From Tieghemiomyces parasiticus (lineage: Eukaryota; Kickxellomycota; Dimargaritomycetes; Dimargaritales; Dimargaritaceae): a DNA stretch of 64,000 nucleotides. Under the pieces are notes generated by a model, which did not search any database, was not told the origin of the DNA, and saw nothing but the letters and a program-made list of their open reading frames with translations. A program made the position numbers and the translations under genes. This document shows positions 42,701-53,318 of this stretch, piece by piece (position 1 is the first letter of the stretch; each line of letters starts with the position of its first letter). The stretch lies in the NCBI GenBank assembly GCA_027575765.1, contig JANBPT010000044.1:30901-94900 (forward strand), read 5' to 3'.

Positions 42701-44762
42701 GGTGCAAGATTTGGCATTAGGGAGTTAATTGATTTGAGTGGCAGAGGAGCGCGGTGACCGGGTGTCAGTATTTGTAGAGAACCAAAAAACCCCCCCCAGG
42801 AGAATGTGTTTAGTGCCGCATAAGGGGAGGTGACGAATGGGTAGGTATGAGGGGGAGCAACGCCGACGGAAGAGCACGGCTACAAAGAGCGGGCGGGAAT
42901 AGGGTTGTAAGGCTATGACCAGCTGGCTCCCGCAACCAGGAGAGCCTTGGCTAAGGCGTGAAGCCAACTGAGGTGGTGTCGGTTATTTTACGCCACGCTT
43001 CGCATCGGGCAGAACAGAGAAGCAAGCCTCTCTCGCCCACAACTGTTGGTACCAAGGGGGGATAGTATCGGCTTACTACTGAATATTGCCAGCCACCGCT
43101 GCGGACATCATTAATATTCTCGTCCAACAGGCAGATCTAGACTCGGCAACCGATACTGTGGCATCTGTTAGGCGGGTTGACTACCCCAAGCCCTGCCTTT
43201 TTACACACGTACGCGAACATCGACCAGGGTAGGGTCAATTCAAGCGAGCGTCAATTACCACAGGAGACTGGTGGTGGATAGCTCAAAGTGACGATGGCAG
43301 GTGAGTGGAGGGTGCAGTTTTATGAACTAGTTCCGCGTGCAGAGAAGCACAATGGGGAGCGGGTGTTTCAGCCTTTGACTTCATCTACGCACGCCGAGAC
43401 AAACAGAGCGCTGTTTACTCCTTAACAGACTTTGTCGATCCCTTCTAAAGGGAGGGATAGGGAAGGGGGTGGTAGTGCGGTCAGGCTGAGAGCCGTGTGG
43501 GTAAAATACATGTTGAGAGGCAGGGGAGCCGAAATACAATTGTTTATTGGCTCTGAAACATCCACTAGTCCCGTAGGATTGGGATACGCAGGGTGTCGAT
43601 GGAGGCAGAGTGTAGGATTCCAAATGGCAGGAATCTACTCGCCCCCTTGCACCTCGCTCTTTCGTTCCACCAGCGGGTTTAGGAGCATGGGCGGCAGGGG
43701 GGGAAGGTGATGGGGGTGAGTGGTAAGCCAAGTTGCCGGACGGGAATTGATTAGGAGGCGGTCCAGCAGCAGACTGAGGCATCTCATGTCTGACTCAATA
43801 CAGCTGCACGGCATCTCGCGGAGGATGTCCGTCGAACCCATGCTTCTCGTGTGTATGGGGGGTGGATCTATATAGGTGTGAAGGTGGCAGTGTTACAATA
43901 GGTAGGTGGAATATCTGCCTTCTCCATGGATTGACACTCGGAGGACCCGATGCAAGGAGGATGGAGGAGAGCGCTAATGGGGATATAGTGGATACATGAA
44001 TGTGCGTGCGCTAGTAGCTTGGTAGGACGTGGATCGTCCAGCCGACCAGTCAAGCCTATAAAATATCATTGGGCCGCTCGGTTAGTTTGTCAGCTCTCAA
44101 GGGTCGGTAATTAGTGATACTAACATGTCTATCTTTTATTTGGTGCCATAAGATCCCGTCCATTTAACCAGCCGCGGTGCCTCTCGTTCTCAATACGCCG
44201 ATTATTTCTCCGCCATTCCCCAACGGTCTCGTTTACAGCTGGAATCCGTCTGGCCGCCATCGACTTTGGCCTTGCTAACTTACCCTTCTATTCATACCTG
44301 TGCTTCGCCTGGACTAGTCGCGCCCGTCCAACCCCACTACCGTCCGCGACCTTGATCTCCGTCTCAGCCTGCAATCAGTATCAGAACGCTACGCCAACCG
44401 TAACTATACCGCCTATTGATTAACTGTACGCATGGAACGCCTTGCTTCCCCGCCTCCGCCTCTTCTGCCTCCTATTCACTACGTTTAACCCAGACGCCCC
44501 TTCGCACCCCCCTTTGAATGATTCCAACCCTGGCCCGGCAATTCACTGCACGGCCCTCCCCACATATTTTTTTCCCTTCACTACTCACTGGTATTCTTTC
44601 TCAGTCACCCTTTCCCACTTTCCGTCTCGCGCTGACGTGTTGAGGCGAACTTGCAGACTCACGTCCGAATCACTCTATAGCCACTCAGCACGGCCTCTGC
44701 TCCCTCCCTAGACCCCCTTTACCATTTTGGAAGAGTTGACTGAATATTCACCCCCCCCCACC
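39705..44762. other. About 5 kb without a recognised gene
   Basis: Frames are short (under about 135 codons), overlapping and without family resemblance. Composition is more AT-rich and less strand-biased than around genes until about 44200, where pyrimidine-rich leader sequence of the next gene begins. One weak candidate on the minus strand: CTATATAG (43868-43875), a 68-codon frame 43841-43635 and an AATAAA at 43547-43542. I do not call it a gene. Confidence 0.4.
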
Positions 44763-46580
44763 ATGGCTAGCCCAGTCCTCGCTTCGCCTGATCAGCACAG
44801 CCGGCGGTGGAGCCTCCCCACAATTTTCCGGTGGCAGGATAACACCACGGGAGACGACGTCGAGTACGAGGTCTCCGATATGTTTTCCGCAGAACTGCCT
44901 CCTTCTCCGGTCAATTCCATCCACCCACCACCACCCGTGAAGCCCGCCCTTTCCACAACCCCGACTTCTGCTTTTGACTTGTCCCCATCCGTTTCTAATT
45001 CGACCGCCACCACCAAGTCCTTTGCCGACCACAGCCGCCCTGCTAACTCTAGCTTGGATAGCCTCCGGTACCTCCCTGGTTACCCGACCGCGCCCAGCAG
45101 TCCCATTACAGTAACCACCAACGGTAGCGACAGCTGGACCACGTTCCCGTCCACTGCTATCACCACCTCCACCACCGCCAGTATCCCGAGCACGACACCA
45201 ATCGCCCCACCCCCGAGTCGCCGCCAACTGGTCGTCCAGAGTCACGATTTTTCGGCTCAGCAGCAACAGCTCCAAAAGACCCTCCTGTCTTTCCCTGTCC
45301 CCACTGTCACCATGACCACAACGACCGTGCCTTCCGCCACGGCGATGCCAATTTTTGTCCCGCTGACCCAGCGACCAGATCATCCACTTGGCGGGGTTAA
45401 GAGTCCCCAACCTTCAGCCGGTGTCCTCGCCGCGGATAGCCCAATTGGCGCCGACCGCGTTGCCGATTCTTTTCTACTAGGCTCGTCCGCTCCCGAGCTA
45501 AACGCCGACCTGTCAATTTCGTCGCAGGTCAAGCCCCCCGCACATGTCGCGATCCCCGTGGGCACCGCCACCACCACTACCGATCGAGTTCTGCACCCAG
45601 CCCCGCAAGCCACCGCGGCGTCTCCTCCGCTACCCCGCCGGGCTTCCAACCTTTCATCATCAGGCCGCGTCTCGACCACCTCTACACATATCTCCATTCC
45701 GGCCCCTTCTCACTCTGCCCGCCGACACCACCCTCGAGACCACTCCCTCGACCCGACGTGGTCCATCATTTCGGATAAACCCAACCTCAATCTTACCAAC
45801 CAAGGTTCCCCGGACGGTCCCACCTCTCGGTATGTCCCAATCACTACCACCCGGCCCGCGGCTAGGCCGAACGACCCGACCCGGCGTCAATGGGCCATTT
45901 ACCTCGGTCTCATCGCGCTAGTCATCATCCTCACTGTCTGCATCTGGCCCATCGTCAACGCAGTCGCCGGCCTTATCGTTCTCCCGATCCTTCTGATTTT
46001 CATCCTCGTGGTCATCATCGTGTGGTATCACCGCAAACACATGGGCGCCCTATCCGCCGCAAACATCATGGCCTCCGAGACGGGGGCGGCGGGGGCTGCG
46101 ATGCACCGGCCTGCGGGGTATCCTACGGCCCCCCCACCCCCCCACGGATCGACGACGCCGTCATCGCCGGCAGGGTATGCCATGCAAACCCCGCCGCGAG
46201 TGCCCCTCCGGGTCGCAACTAGTAGCACCCCGACGACAGCTACGCCATCGACCAGGGCTTCGTTAGGTGGTGGTAGACCCACGGTATCGTCCTCCCCTCT
46301 TACACTACTGGGTGCAGAGACACCGGCCAGCCAGGAAACCCTGGCATTGGACTCGGTGATCACCGATATATACAACCGGCATCGGCCAGCCTCGCTCGTC
46401 CATTCTAGCGCAGCGTCTACGGCAGCAACGGCGACGGCCCCAGTAACCCCTGTGGCGGCCGGTTACCTTCCGGAGTATAACCTTGCGGATCCGTTGCCTG
46501 CGTATAGTATCGAAGCGCCTGTACCATCCGCTAATGTCGTGGCTGTCAGTAACTCGGTGCCACTTAATCGTTCAGGGTGA
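44763..46580 (+). CDS. Ser/Thr/Pro-rich membrane protein of unknown function
   Basis: 605 residues from the ATG in a CACCATGG context at 44763. Residues 1-370 are Ser/Thr/Pro-rich and look disordered, with no signal peptide. Two closely spaced hydrophobic segments at about 376-400 (WAIYLGLIALVIILTVCIW) and 402-426 (AGLIVLPILLIFILVVIIVW) are followed by a positively charged YHRKH. A second disordered region of about 175 residues ends with YLPEYNLADPLPAYS, a proline/tyrosine pattern often seen in fungal membrane-protein tails, where it can bind WW or arrestin-type partners (inference). The two helices could be a hairpin, with both tails cytosolic. No family recognised. Confidence 0.7.
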   Translation: MASPVLASPDQHSRRWSLPTIFRWQDNTTGDDVEYEVSDMFSAELPPSPVNSIHPPPPVKPALSTTPTSAFDLSPSVSNSTATTKSFADHSRPANSSLDSLRYLPGYPTAPSSPITVTTNGSDSWTTFPSTAITTSTTASIPSTTPIAPPPSRRQLVVQSHDFSAQQQQLQKTLLSFPVPTVTMTTTTVPSATAMPIFVPLTQRPDHPLGGVKSPQPSAGVLAADSPIGADRVADSFLLGSSAPELNADLSISSQVKPPAHVAIPVGTATTTTDRVLHPAPQATAASPPLPRRASNLSSSGRVSTTSTHISIPAPSHSARRHHPRDHSLDPTWSIISDKPNLNLTNQGSPDGPTSRYVPITTTRPAARPNDPTRRQWAIYLGLIALVIILTVCIWPIVNAVAGLIVLPILLIFILVVIIVWYHRKHMGALSAANIMASETGAAGAAMHRPAGYPTAPPPPHGSTTPSSPAGYAMQTPPRVPLRVATSSTPTTATPSTRASLGGGRPTVSSSPLTLLGAETPASQETLALDSVITDIYNRHRPASLVHSSAASTAATATAPVTPVAAGYLPEYNLADPLPAYSIEAPVPSANVVAVSNSVPLNRSG

Positions 46581-46778
46581 CCATGTCTCCAAAGGACATC
46601 AATTGTGCTAGTGACCTCTTGGTCTTCACCCTCTTCCCCGCTTCATACGCTGTGTTTTATTAAGTCATCAGTTGTAAATTACATCAGACTCTGCTATATA
46701 TCCTAGTCAGTCATAATCATCCCCAACAGACATAAAAACTAATGATTCTGTCTTCGGAAAAACTACTTTGACGGGTTA

Positions 46779-48010
46779 ATATATAAATACCCTACTTATA
46801 TGAAGTCCGAGTCCGTACAAGTCTAAATGATGCTTATTCCAATCAATGGCCGTCACCCTGTAAAACTCGTAGAGCTCTTTCTAGCCAGCTGTTGAAGTGG
46901 GGCCCGAAGTCACTTGGCTGGAGCTTGATAAGGGCCAGTTGCCAGGCGTCTACGGCTGCCTCCAGCGTGGTGAATTTCTACCCTCGTAGTCGCTGGGTGA
47001 CCCTCCCCCCTGCATAGCCAGGAGCTAATGAAGGGGGGGGGGGTTAGATCAGGACTGTCGGGAGGGGTCGTAGTAAGTCTGGCTCTGGTGACGGAGATGT
47101 AGAGCTGGGTGCTGCGGCGCGGTGTGACGGTGCATCAGTGTGGTAGGGCCATGGGAGGAAGAGGAGGAGTCAGCCTCTTTAACGTCGTGTAAAAAAAGCC
47201 GCGGCTCTCGTGTGTGTGTGTGTGTGTGTACATGTGGAGCAAGGCCATCGTGCAACCAGCGTGAGCCATGGGAGGGGGAGGATGAGAGTCCAAACGTCGG
47301 CGTGCGTTTGCCCCAGACATGGAGCCTGGGCGTACGCCTACACTTTAGGCGGTGATCGACGGGGACTTGGGAACCGGAAGGCCTGGTGCTCATTTGTAAT
47401 AGGCCGCGTATGGTACACATAACCTACCGCCAGGACTACCTTGCCTAATGACCCGACTCTGGGGGGAGGGGAGGCTACCTTTAGGATACCACCTCCGGTG
47501 ACTAGAACCCCCAGGTAGATCATGAAGGTATCCCCAAGCCTCCTCCCCTGTGGCGATGGGGTCTGGAAGGCTGTCACTGGCCCCCGTCAAACCTTTCCAT
47601 GAACTCAGAGGCACAACGTACCCGCTGGTGGTACTGGTTGTTGGTGAGGTTGTAGAGGAGGAGGAGGAGGATCCGGCGGAAGAAACAGCTACGCAGCCCC
47701 AGGTCCCTGCACAGGACATTGTGCAAGGCAGTAGGGGAAGTGTGGCAGTCAGTTCAGTTAAAATGTAGTTTGACTTGTGGCCTTTGGAACAACAATAGTA
47801 CATGAGGATCCGCACGCCATGGTTGGTTAATTTGGGTGGGGTGAGAGGTAGAGCTTTTAAAAGTTGACATGATGATGATGATAAGAAGGAGGTAAAATGG
47901 CACGTTGTGAAGTGCGGAGCGAGACCAATTTTAAAATGGTTCATACTGTTCGATTATTCACTTGGACCCTCATTAGTTTCATCAACACCACCAATATCCA
48001 AGTCCTCATG
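46779..48010 (-). mobile_element. Degenerate mariner relic (copy B), inverted to copy A
   Basis: On the minus strand this follows the same order as the mariner at 22.8 kb: leader with TATGAACCATTTT, CCCAAATTAACCA, GGCCACAAG, then a deletion of most of the helix-turn-helix segment, then the transposase core and the 3' end. Frames are destroyed. 46872-47742 is nearly identical to 36967-37836 in inverted orientation, including a (TG)n tract at 47211-47227 and the poly-C run, while sequence outside the core has diverged strongly from copy A. End points are approximate because the TIRs are eroded. Confidence 0.8.
46872..47742 (-). repeat. 871-bp inverted repeat, right arm
   Basis: Counterpart of 36967-37836, about 9.0 kb away in opposite orientation. 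The arms flank the secreted-protein gene and the Ser/Thr-rich membrane protein gene, so recombination between them would invert that block. Confidence 0.85.
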
Positions 48011-48167
48011 TTACGTTTGCCGTGGAGATTGTGATGTATCTATATATCCATAATGGGAGCCACTCCGAATGCAATTACCAGGTTGGAAGCCCAGGGGCAA
48101 GTAAAAAATAAATAAACACATGCTTAAGCCACAAAAAAAATCATTTTGATCCGCTATTACATTCCCA

Positions 48168-48173
48168 TTTATT
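48168..48173 (-). terminator. AATAAA polyadenylation signal of the APSES gene
   Basis: AATAAA on the minus strand, 85 nt after the stop codon at 48258. A (CA)n microsatellite lies just beyond the stop, at about 48193-48210. Confidence 0.5.
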
Positions 48174-48257
48174 AAAGTCAAGTCTAAGTACACGCACACA
48201 CACACACGCACAGGTAGGTAACAAAGCACTAGACCACAGCAACCCTTATATTGACTT

Positions 48258-51200
48258 TTATACAGCCGACGGGGCTGTGGTTGTAGTAGTAGTAGTGGTA
48301 GCAGTTGAATGTCTCGCTCGTTCTTCCAAGCCACGCAAAATCTCACCGAGTGAATGCTCAACAGCATGGTAGGGCAACCCCACCTTGGTGACTAGGACAC
48401 GCTTGTAAACCGAGAGGCGGTCGTGTACGGACCCTGGAAGGTGGTGGTGGTGGTGGTGGCGGCCGTAGTAACTCAGCGGGTCTGCACGTGGTACCACGGA
48501 CACAAAATCATCGACCGGGTGGGAATTCACGGACGGGAGGGAGGAGACTACTAGCTTAGGGCCGGGCGTCGACTGAGTGCGTAACAAACTTTTCGGGGGC
48601 GTTGTGGTGGTGGAAGTAGTATCAGCGCTGGGTTGCGACGGCGTCAGCTCTTCGGAAACCTTAGGTAACGACGGAGATAAGGGTGGTTGCTGCAGTCGAT
48701 GCGCCTGGAAGGCCGATGGTTTTAGCGTGGGGGATGATGGCGAAGACAGGGATGACGTGGTGTAGCAGGAAGACAGAGACGAGGACGACAGCGTATGGCG
48801 GAGGAGGCCACGGGGCTGCTCTACCACGCTCTCACGGGGAATTCCATCCGTCGACATTGTTGCCTCCGCCGGGTGGCCATCTCCTTCATCACCCACCGTT
48901 ACGGGCGTATCGTTGGAGGTCAATCCTTCGCCAGGATGTACATTGATTGCCGCCGTGGCGCCGTCGTCGTCGGCGGTAGTAGCGGGCTTAGGTCGAAGGT
49001 ACCGATCCATCCACGTACTAACGACCGACTCGTCAGTCCGCGCGAGCACCGTCACGAGTTGACTGAGCAATGCCGAACGTTCGCGGTTGAGCTCCAGGGT
49101 GGCCGACGATGACGAGGGCATCGTCGGACGGTCCGACTCGGCCGTCGTACCCCCGATATGGTTGTTGATAGCCGAGAGAGCTGGCGAAGTGGCCGTGGTC
49201 GTTGCGATCGATACGGGGCTCACGGCGCGACTGTCAAGCTTGTTGCTAACGTCTTCGACTTGGTCAGTCTCGTCGACTCCCTTAATAGGGAAGCGGTCAC
49301 GTAACTGCAGGGCGGTCGTGACGGCGATACGCTCACTAGTCTCGCGGAAAAGGCGGGCTAAAGTGACCTGGCTCGCCGACGCTTCACCTGCCACGTCCGC
49401 CTTTTCCTCACCATCCCGCCCTCTGGTGGTTCTGGCGCGCAAGCGCAAGGGCTCCGACACTTTACGTTCCAATCCCTCGGCCTCGATCTGCAATGACCGG
49501 GTTTCCAACTGTACAGCTTGGAGGGCGCGCTGGAGGGTACTGGCGTACCGTTCCTGTTCACGGAGTATACGTCGGTGGTCGGCGCGTTTGGCGGCCACGA
49601 CGGCATGGACGTGCGTTGTCAGCGAAGTGAGAGCCCGATTGTAACGGTTCGGCGGCGCGGCAGGGGGCACCAAGACCGTCGAAGGGCTGGTGGTGGTAGG
49701 CACTACTGATCTGGCGGCATTCGGCGCGGTTGCTAGTGGTACCCGAGATACCGTTGCGATGCTATTGGGGAGGTTAATTCCTGAATCGGCACGGAGAGGG
49801 CGGTAGCGTTCGTGACCAGGCGGCGGTGTCTGCTGCGATAGGCCTAGGAACCCTAGAGTGCGGGACACGGGACCGGATGTTCCAGGAGCGGATACTGGCG
49901 ACGACGGGCGATGGTGGTCCTTCGCGGCGGCCTCGACCCGTGGTAACGTCGGCGCATCCGACCACCGTGAAGGGTGATCCGACACGGTCCGACGACGCAG
50001 GGGTGAGGGCTGGGGATCCACGAGGCCCGACGATTTCGGTGCCACCAGTGACGGGAGACGGGGCGGTCCGTCATCGTGGGTTGAAACCAATAGGGTGCGG
50101 TTGCGCCGCGGCGACGGCGTGTTCAGGTTTAAGGGGCGACCGCTCTGGTGACCATAACGGTGCCCGGTGGTCGTCACGTGAGAAGGCGTGGTGAGCGATA
50201 ACACGGGCAGATATAGGTCCCGACCGCTCGGGTTGGCAGCGGGGATACCGTGAAGGGATCCACGTCGGTGGAGGTCGGCGGGCCGGACACGCGTAGGTGT
50301 GGTCAAATGGTACCCGGTTGAAGCCAAGGAGGTTGCCGTGACCGCACTGAATTGGGATGGATGTGTGGCAGGGGTAGGACAGGCCTCACCTTCAAAGTCC
50401 TGATCCATCGCCAAGGCGGGGCCGGACAGGGTGGTGGTGGTGGTAGCCCTTGTGGAGAACCCGGATTCGCTGACCTGTGGTGCTTCGTCGCGCCGGTACC
50501 GAGAGGCTGGGGTCGACGGCAGGTAGGTGCTAGCCTCCATCATCTCCCGGAAAACGTCCCGGAGGGGCGACAGATCGGGCACGTTAGCGGGCAAGAGTTC
50601 CCAGGCGGTATGGTGGTCAGCGTTTCGTGCCGCTACCACCTGGGCGACTTCACCGGATGAGGGCAACACCGAGGCCAGGTACGACACGGTGGTCTGAACG
50701 TAGTATAGGGCGGCAGGGCCCGTCACCAGGCCTGTGGCGGCCGCGTGGGCGGCGAAATGGAATACGGACCACCCGTTCGAGTTGATGAGCGTGGCGCACC
50801 AAGGGCTGAGCCGCCGTAGGAACGTCAGGTAGGGGTCCGTAGCCGCCGTATCTTCGTGAGCCCGGCGGTCAAAGCAGGCCATCGACTGGACCGCGCAGGC
50901 CAGGGCCGTTTCGTGGCGCTGGTTGAGCAGACAGCCATCGAGACCCTGCGCAATTAGCACCGGGACCAGGTCGGCACGGCCGGTGAGGGCGGCCCAGTGG
51001 AGGGTGGTGTTTAGGGCGTCGTCGATGGGGTCGCTGGCTCGGAAATCGGCGTGGGGTTTAGCTGCGAAGGCCGGAATAGTCGGTGGCGGTGCCACCGTGG
51101 GGTCGGCTGACGCGTTAAAAAAGTCCATGAGCATCCGGGAGTATGGTGATAACGGGCCCGTCACTAGAGTGTAAGACGCCAGGCCCGGGGAGTGGAAGGA

Positions 51201-53318
51201 GGAAAGGCGCCGCCGCCGCCGCCGTTGGGTTGACGCGTCAGAACGATCGACCGCGGTCGCATGGGCCGATGCTGGCGTCATGATGGTTGCAAACGAAGCC
51301 TGGCGAGGAGTAGATGGCGGCCGGTTGGCGATGGGAGGTAGGATGATCGAGGCGGCGTCCGTGTCCCGAGCGAGGGTCCCCGCAGAGTGGGTTGGTGGCA
51401 GGATACGGTACTCGTTAAGGATGGGTGGCAGCGGGGAATGCTGAACTGAGACGCTGCGCAGGGGTGTCCGCGAACCCGGGGTAAGCGGTGGGTACGAGAG
51501 GCTCGGGGCGGTGCCAAGGAGTGTGTCTGAGAAGCATTGGGATGAACGTCCGGGCGAACCATTGAGGGCAGAGGCTGACAATGACAAGGAGACGGTGGAA
51601 GTGGGAACCGGACCGAATGGCGGCGGCGGCGGTGGTGGAGAAGTAGGAGGGGGAAGGGCAGAGAGTGGGGTGGCAGCGTGGTGTGGGGTGAAGGTTGGGT
51701 GGTGGGAAACCGACCGTGGGGTGAGGGACGGGCGAACAGGGGTGAGAAAATTGTGGCCGGCGCGCGGCCCACTACCCTCACTGCCGCCTTTCTCCGACCC
51801 CGAAGGGGACATTAGGGTGGCCGACCGGGGCCGCAGCGGTTCGGCGCCCACGGAATCCCCAGGGCCTGGGCCGCTGTTGGAATGCCGGTGGTAGGCGGCC
51901 CGGGGCGATGGTTGGTACGACAGGGGCAATGCGGGGGATGGGGCTGAAAAATTACGGGCAAAGAGGCCCCCGGGTCGCCGACCGCGACGTGAGGCAACAG
52001 TACGTGTCGTTCCCAAGTCACCCCCTTCGTAGGCCAGTTCGTCGTCGGTTTCGGTCGCATCTGCATCGTCGTCATCGTCGGTCAGCATGGCATTGGCTAT
52101 CGGGGACAGGGGGGCTAAGCAAACCGGGGGCCGACCAAGTGGGCTGGTAGCGTACCCCCAGGGGGTTGGGGTGGTGACCGCCGCGGTGGGACTGGCTGGC
52201 CCACAACTGGCGCCGTTCGTTGGGCGATCATACTGCTTGTGCGCGGCGGTCGATAGCACCGACAGACTGGCCGAATGATTAGCTCCCGCCGCTGCTGTCG
52301 ATCGCCGCTGGGCCAAGTGACTATAAGGGCTACCGGTGACACTGGTCCCGACGGCCGGGCCGTTATGACTCAGCCGGCCGGCCGCGGTACCATGTGATGC
52401 TACCGAGTTGGGTGTCGGTAGCTTTCCGCCCGCCATTGAAGCCAGGGCGGCGGCAGCGTCGGCAGCCCCGTTCGTCGCGACTCCGGATGTCGGGGTAGCG
52501 GCCATCTGCGTCGAAGTGGTCCGAGCGATGGTCGGGGCCGGCGTGGGTAACGCGTGGCCGCGGTGGCCAGGGTGATCGGAGCGAGAGTCGGGCGTGGAAA
52601 ATAAGGGGCCGGCGGCCACCGAGGCGGACGCGTACCGGAGCCGGGTCCGTTTAGCCGATGGGGGTGGCGTGGCTACATCCAGGCCTGGTAATGGGGTGAC
52701 GCCCGCGGAGGCGTGACGCTGGGCCGGCTGGATGGGAATACTTTTTCGCTTAGCCGGGGTCTTGGTGGTCGACTGTGGACTTTTGGGCTTGGTCCGCTTC
52801 GGGACTGGGGGTAGACTCGACGGGCCGAAGCCCGCTGTGGCGTCGCGACGCGGCGTGGAGGCTGTGCCGTGCGCATCACCGGACAGCGACGTCATCACCT
52901 CAAAAATGGCGCCTTGGACGGGCGTGGGCTCGTACTCGAGCAGGACGCGCAGCTGGTTAAACACGCCGTGTTCGTGGCAGAGGTCAATAGCCAGCGGCAG
53001 CGGGACCCACGTGCCCTGGTACAACCCGTAGCCGCCCTGGACCTTCTCATGGGGACCCGGGTGGATGGTCCGCTCAAGTATGCGGGTCCGCTTGGGTTTG
53101 TCGTATCCGGCGAGCTTGAGGATCTGGGTCGCGTTCACAAACCCGTCCGCCTGCCGACGCATGACCTTTTCAGCGCCGACGTGGTACTGGAAGACGTGGA
53201 CGCCGGCGTAGGTAGCACGGTAGAGGTTGGCCGGCGGCGCGACGGTGGAAGGGTTAACTGGTGACCGTGATGTCCCCGCCGTCGCCGTCGCCGCCGCCGT
53301 CGCTGGTGACTCGGCCAT
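48258..53318 (-). CDS. APSES/KilA-N and ankyrin cell-cycle transcription factor (Mbp1/Swi4/Res type)
   Basis: 1,686 residues, no intron. The DNA-binding APSES (KilA-N) domain is at about 31-130: YRATYAGVHVFQYHV, RRQADGFVNATQILKLAGYDK, ILERTI and GGYGLYQGTWVPLPLAIDLC, close to fungal MBF/SBF subunits. Ankyrin repeats follow at about 758-930 (TTLHWAALTGRADLVPVLIAQG, HETALACAVQS, SVFHFAAHAA). A helical region near 1,240-1,300 (AVVAAKRADHRRILREQE and later segments) is where relatives bind Swi6. Such factors bind ACGCGT or CACGAAA and drive G1/S genes. The protein is about twice the yeast length because of Ser/Thr/Pro-rich linkers between 170 and 750 and in the C-terminal third, with a His7 run and a Thr8 run near the end. 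Which of Mbp1, Swi4 or Res1/2 it corresponds to cannot be told. Confidence 0.92.
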   Translation of the reverse strand: MAESPATAAATATAGTSRSPVNPSTVAPPANLYRATYAGVHVFQYHVGAEKVMRRQADGFVNATQILKLAGYDKPKRTRILERTIHPGPHEKVQGGYGLYQGTWVPLPLAIDLCHEHGVFNQLRVLLEYEPTPVQGAIFEVMTSLSGDAHGTASTPRRDATAGFGPSSLPPVPKRTKPKSPQSTTKTPAKRKSIPIQPAQRHASAGVTPLPGLDVATPPPSAKRTRLRYASASVAAGPLFSTPDSRSDHPGHRGHALPTPAPTIARTTSTQMAATPTSGVATNGAADAAAALASMAGGKLPTPNSVASHGTAAGRLSHNGPAVGTSVTGSPYSHLAQRRSTAAAGANHSASLSVLSTAAHKQYDRPTNGASCGPASPTAAVTTPTPWGYATSPLGRPPVCLAPLSPIANAMLTDDDDDADATETDDELAYEGGDLGTTRTVASRRGRRPGGLFARNFSAPSPALPLSYQPSPRAAYHRHSNSGPGPGDSVGAEPLRPRSATLMSPSGSEKGGSEGSGPRAGHNFLTPVRPSLTPRSVSHHPTFTPHHAATPLSALPPPTSPPPPPPPFGPVPTSTVSLSLSASALNGSPGRSSQCFSDTLLGTAPSLSYPPLTPGSRTPLRSVSVQHSPLPPILNEYRILPPTHSAGTLARDTDAASIILPPIANRPPSTPRQASFATIMTPASAHATAVDRSDASTQRRRRRRLSSFHSPGLASYTLVTGPLSPYSRMLMDFFNASADPTVAPPPTIPAFAAKPHADFRASDPIDDALNTTLHWAALTGRADLVPVLIAQGLDGCLLNQRHETALACAVQSMACFDRRAHEDTAATDPYLTFLRRLSPWCATLINSNGWSVFHFAAHAAATGLVTGPAALYYVQTTVSYLASVLPSSGEVAQVVAARNADHHTAWELLPANVPDLSPLRDVFREMMEASTYLPSTPASRYRRDEAPQVSESGFSTRATTTTTLSGPALAMDQDFEGEACPTPATHPSQFSAVTATSLASTGYHLTTPTRVRPADLHRRGSLHGIPAANPSGRDLYLPVLSLTTPSHVTTTGHRYGHQSGRPLNLNTPSPRRNRTLLVSTHDDGPPRLPSLVAPKSSGLVDPQPSPLRRRTVSDHPSRWSDAPTLPRVEAAAKDHHRPSSPVSAPGTSGPVSRTLGFLGLSQQTPPPGHERYRPLRADSGINLPNSIATVSRVPLATAPNAARSVVPTTTSPSTVLVPPAAPPNRYNRALTSLTTHVHAVVAAKRADHRRILREQERYASTLQRALQAVQLETRSLQIEAEGLERKVSEPLRLRARTTRGRDGEEKADVAGEASASQVTLARLFRETSERIAVTTALQLRDRFPIKGVDETDQVEDVSNKLDSRAVSPVSIATTTATSPALSAINNHIGGTTAESDRPTMPSSSSATLELNRERSALLSQLVTVLARTDESVVSTWMDRYLRPKPATTADDDGATAAINVHPGEGLTSNDTPVTVGDEGDGHPAEATMSTDGIPRESVVEQPRGLLRHTLSSSSLSSCYTTSSLSSPSSPTLKPSAFQAHRLQQPPLSPSLPKVSEELTPSQPSADTTSTTTTPPKSLLRTQSTPGPKLVVSSLPSVNSHPVDDFVSVVPRADPLSYYGRHHHHHHLPGSVHDRLSVYKRVLVTKVGLPYHAVEHSLGEILRGLEERARHSTATTTTTTTTAPSAV

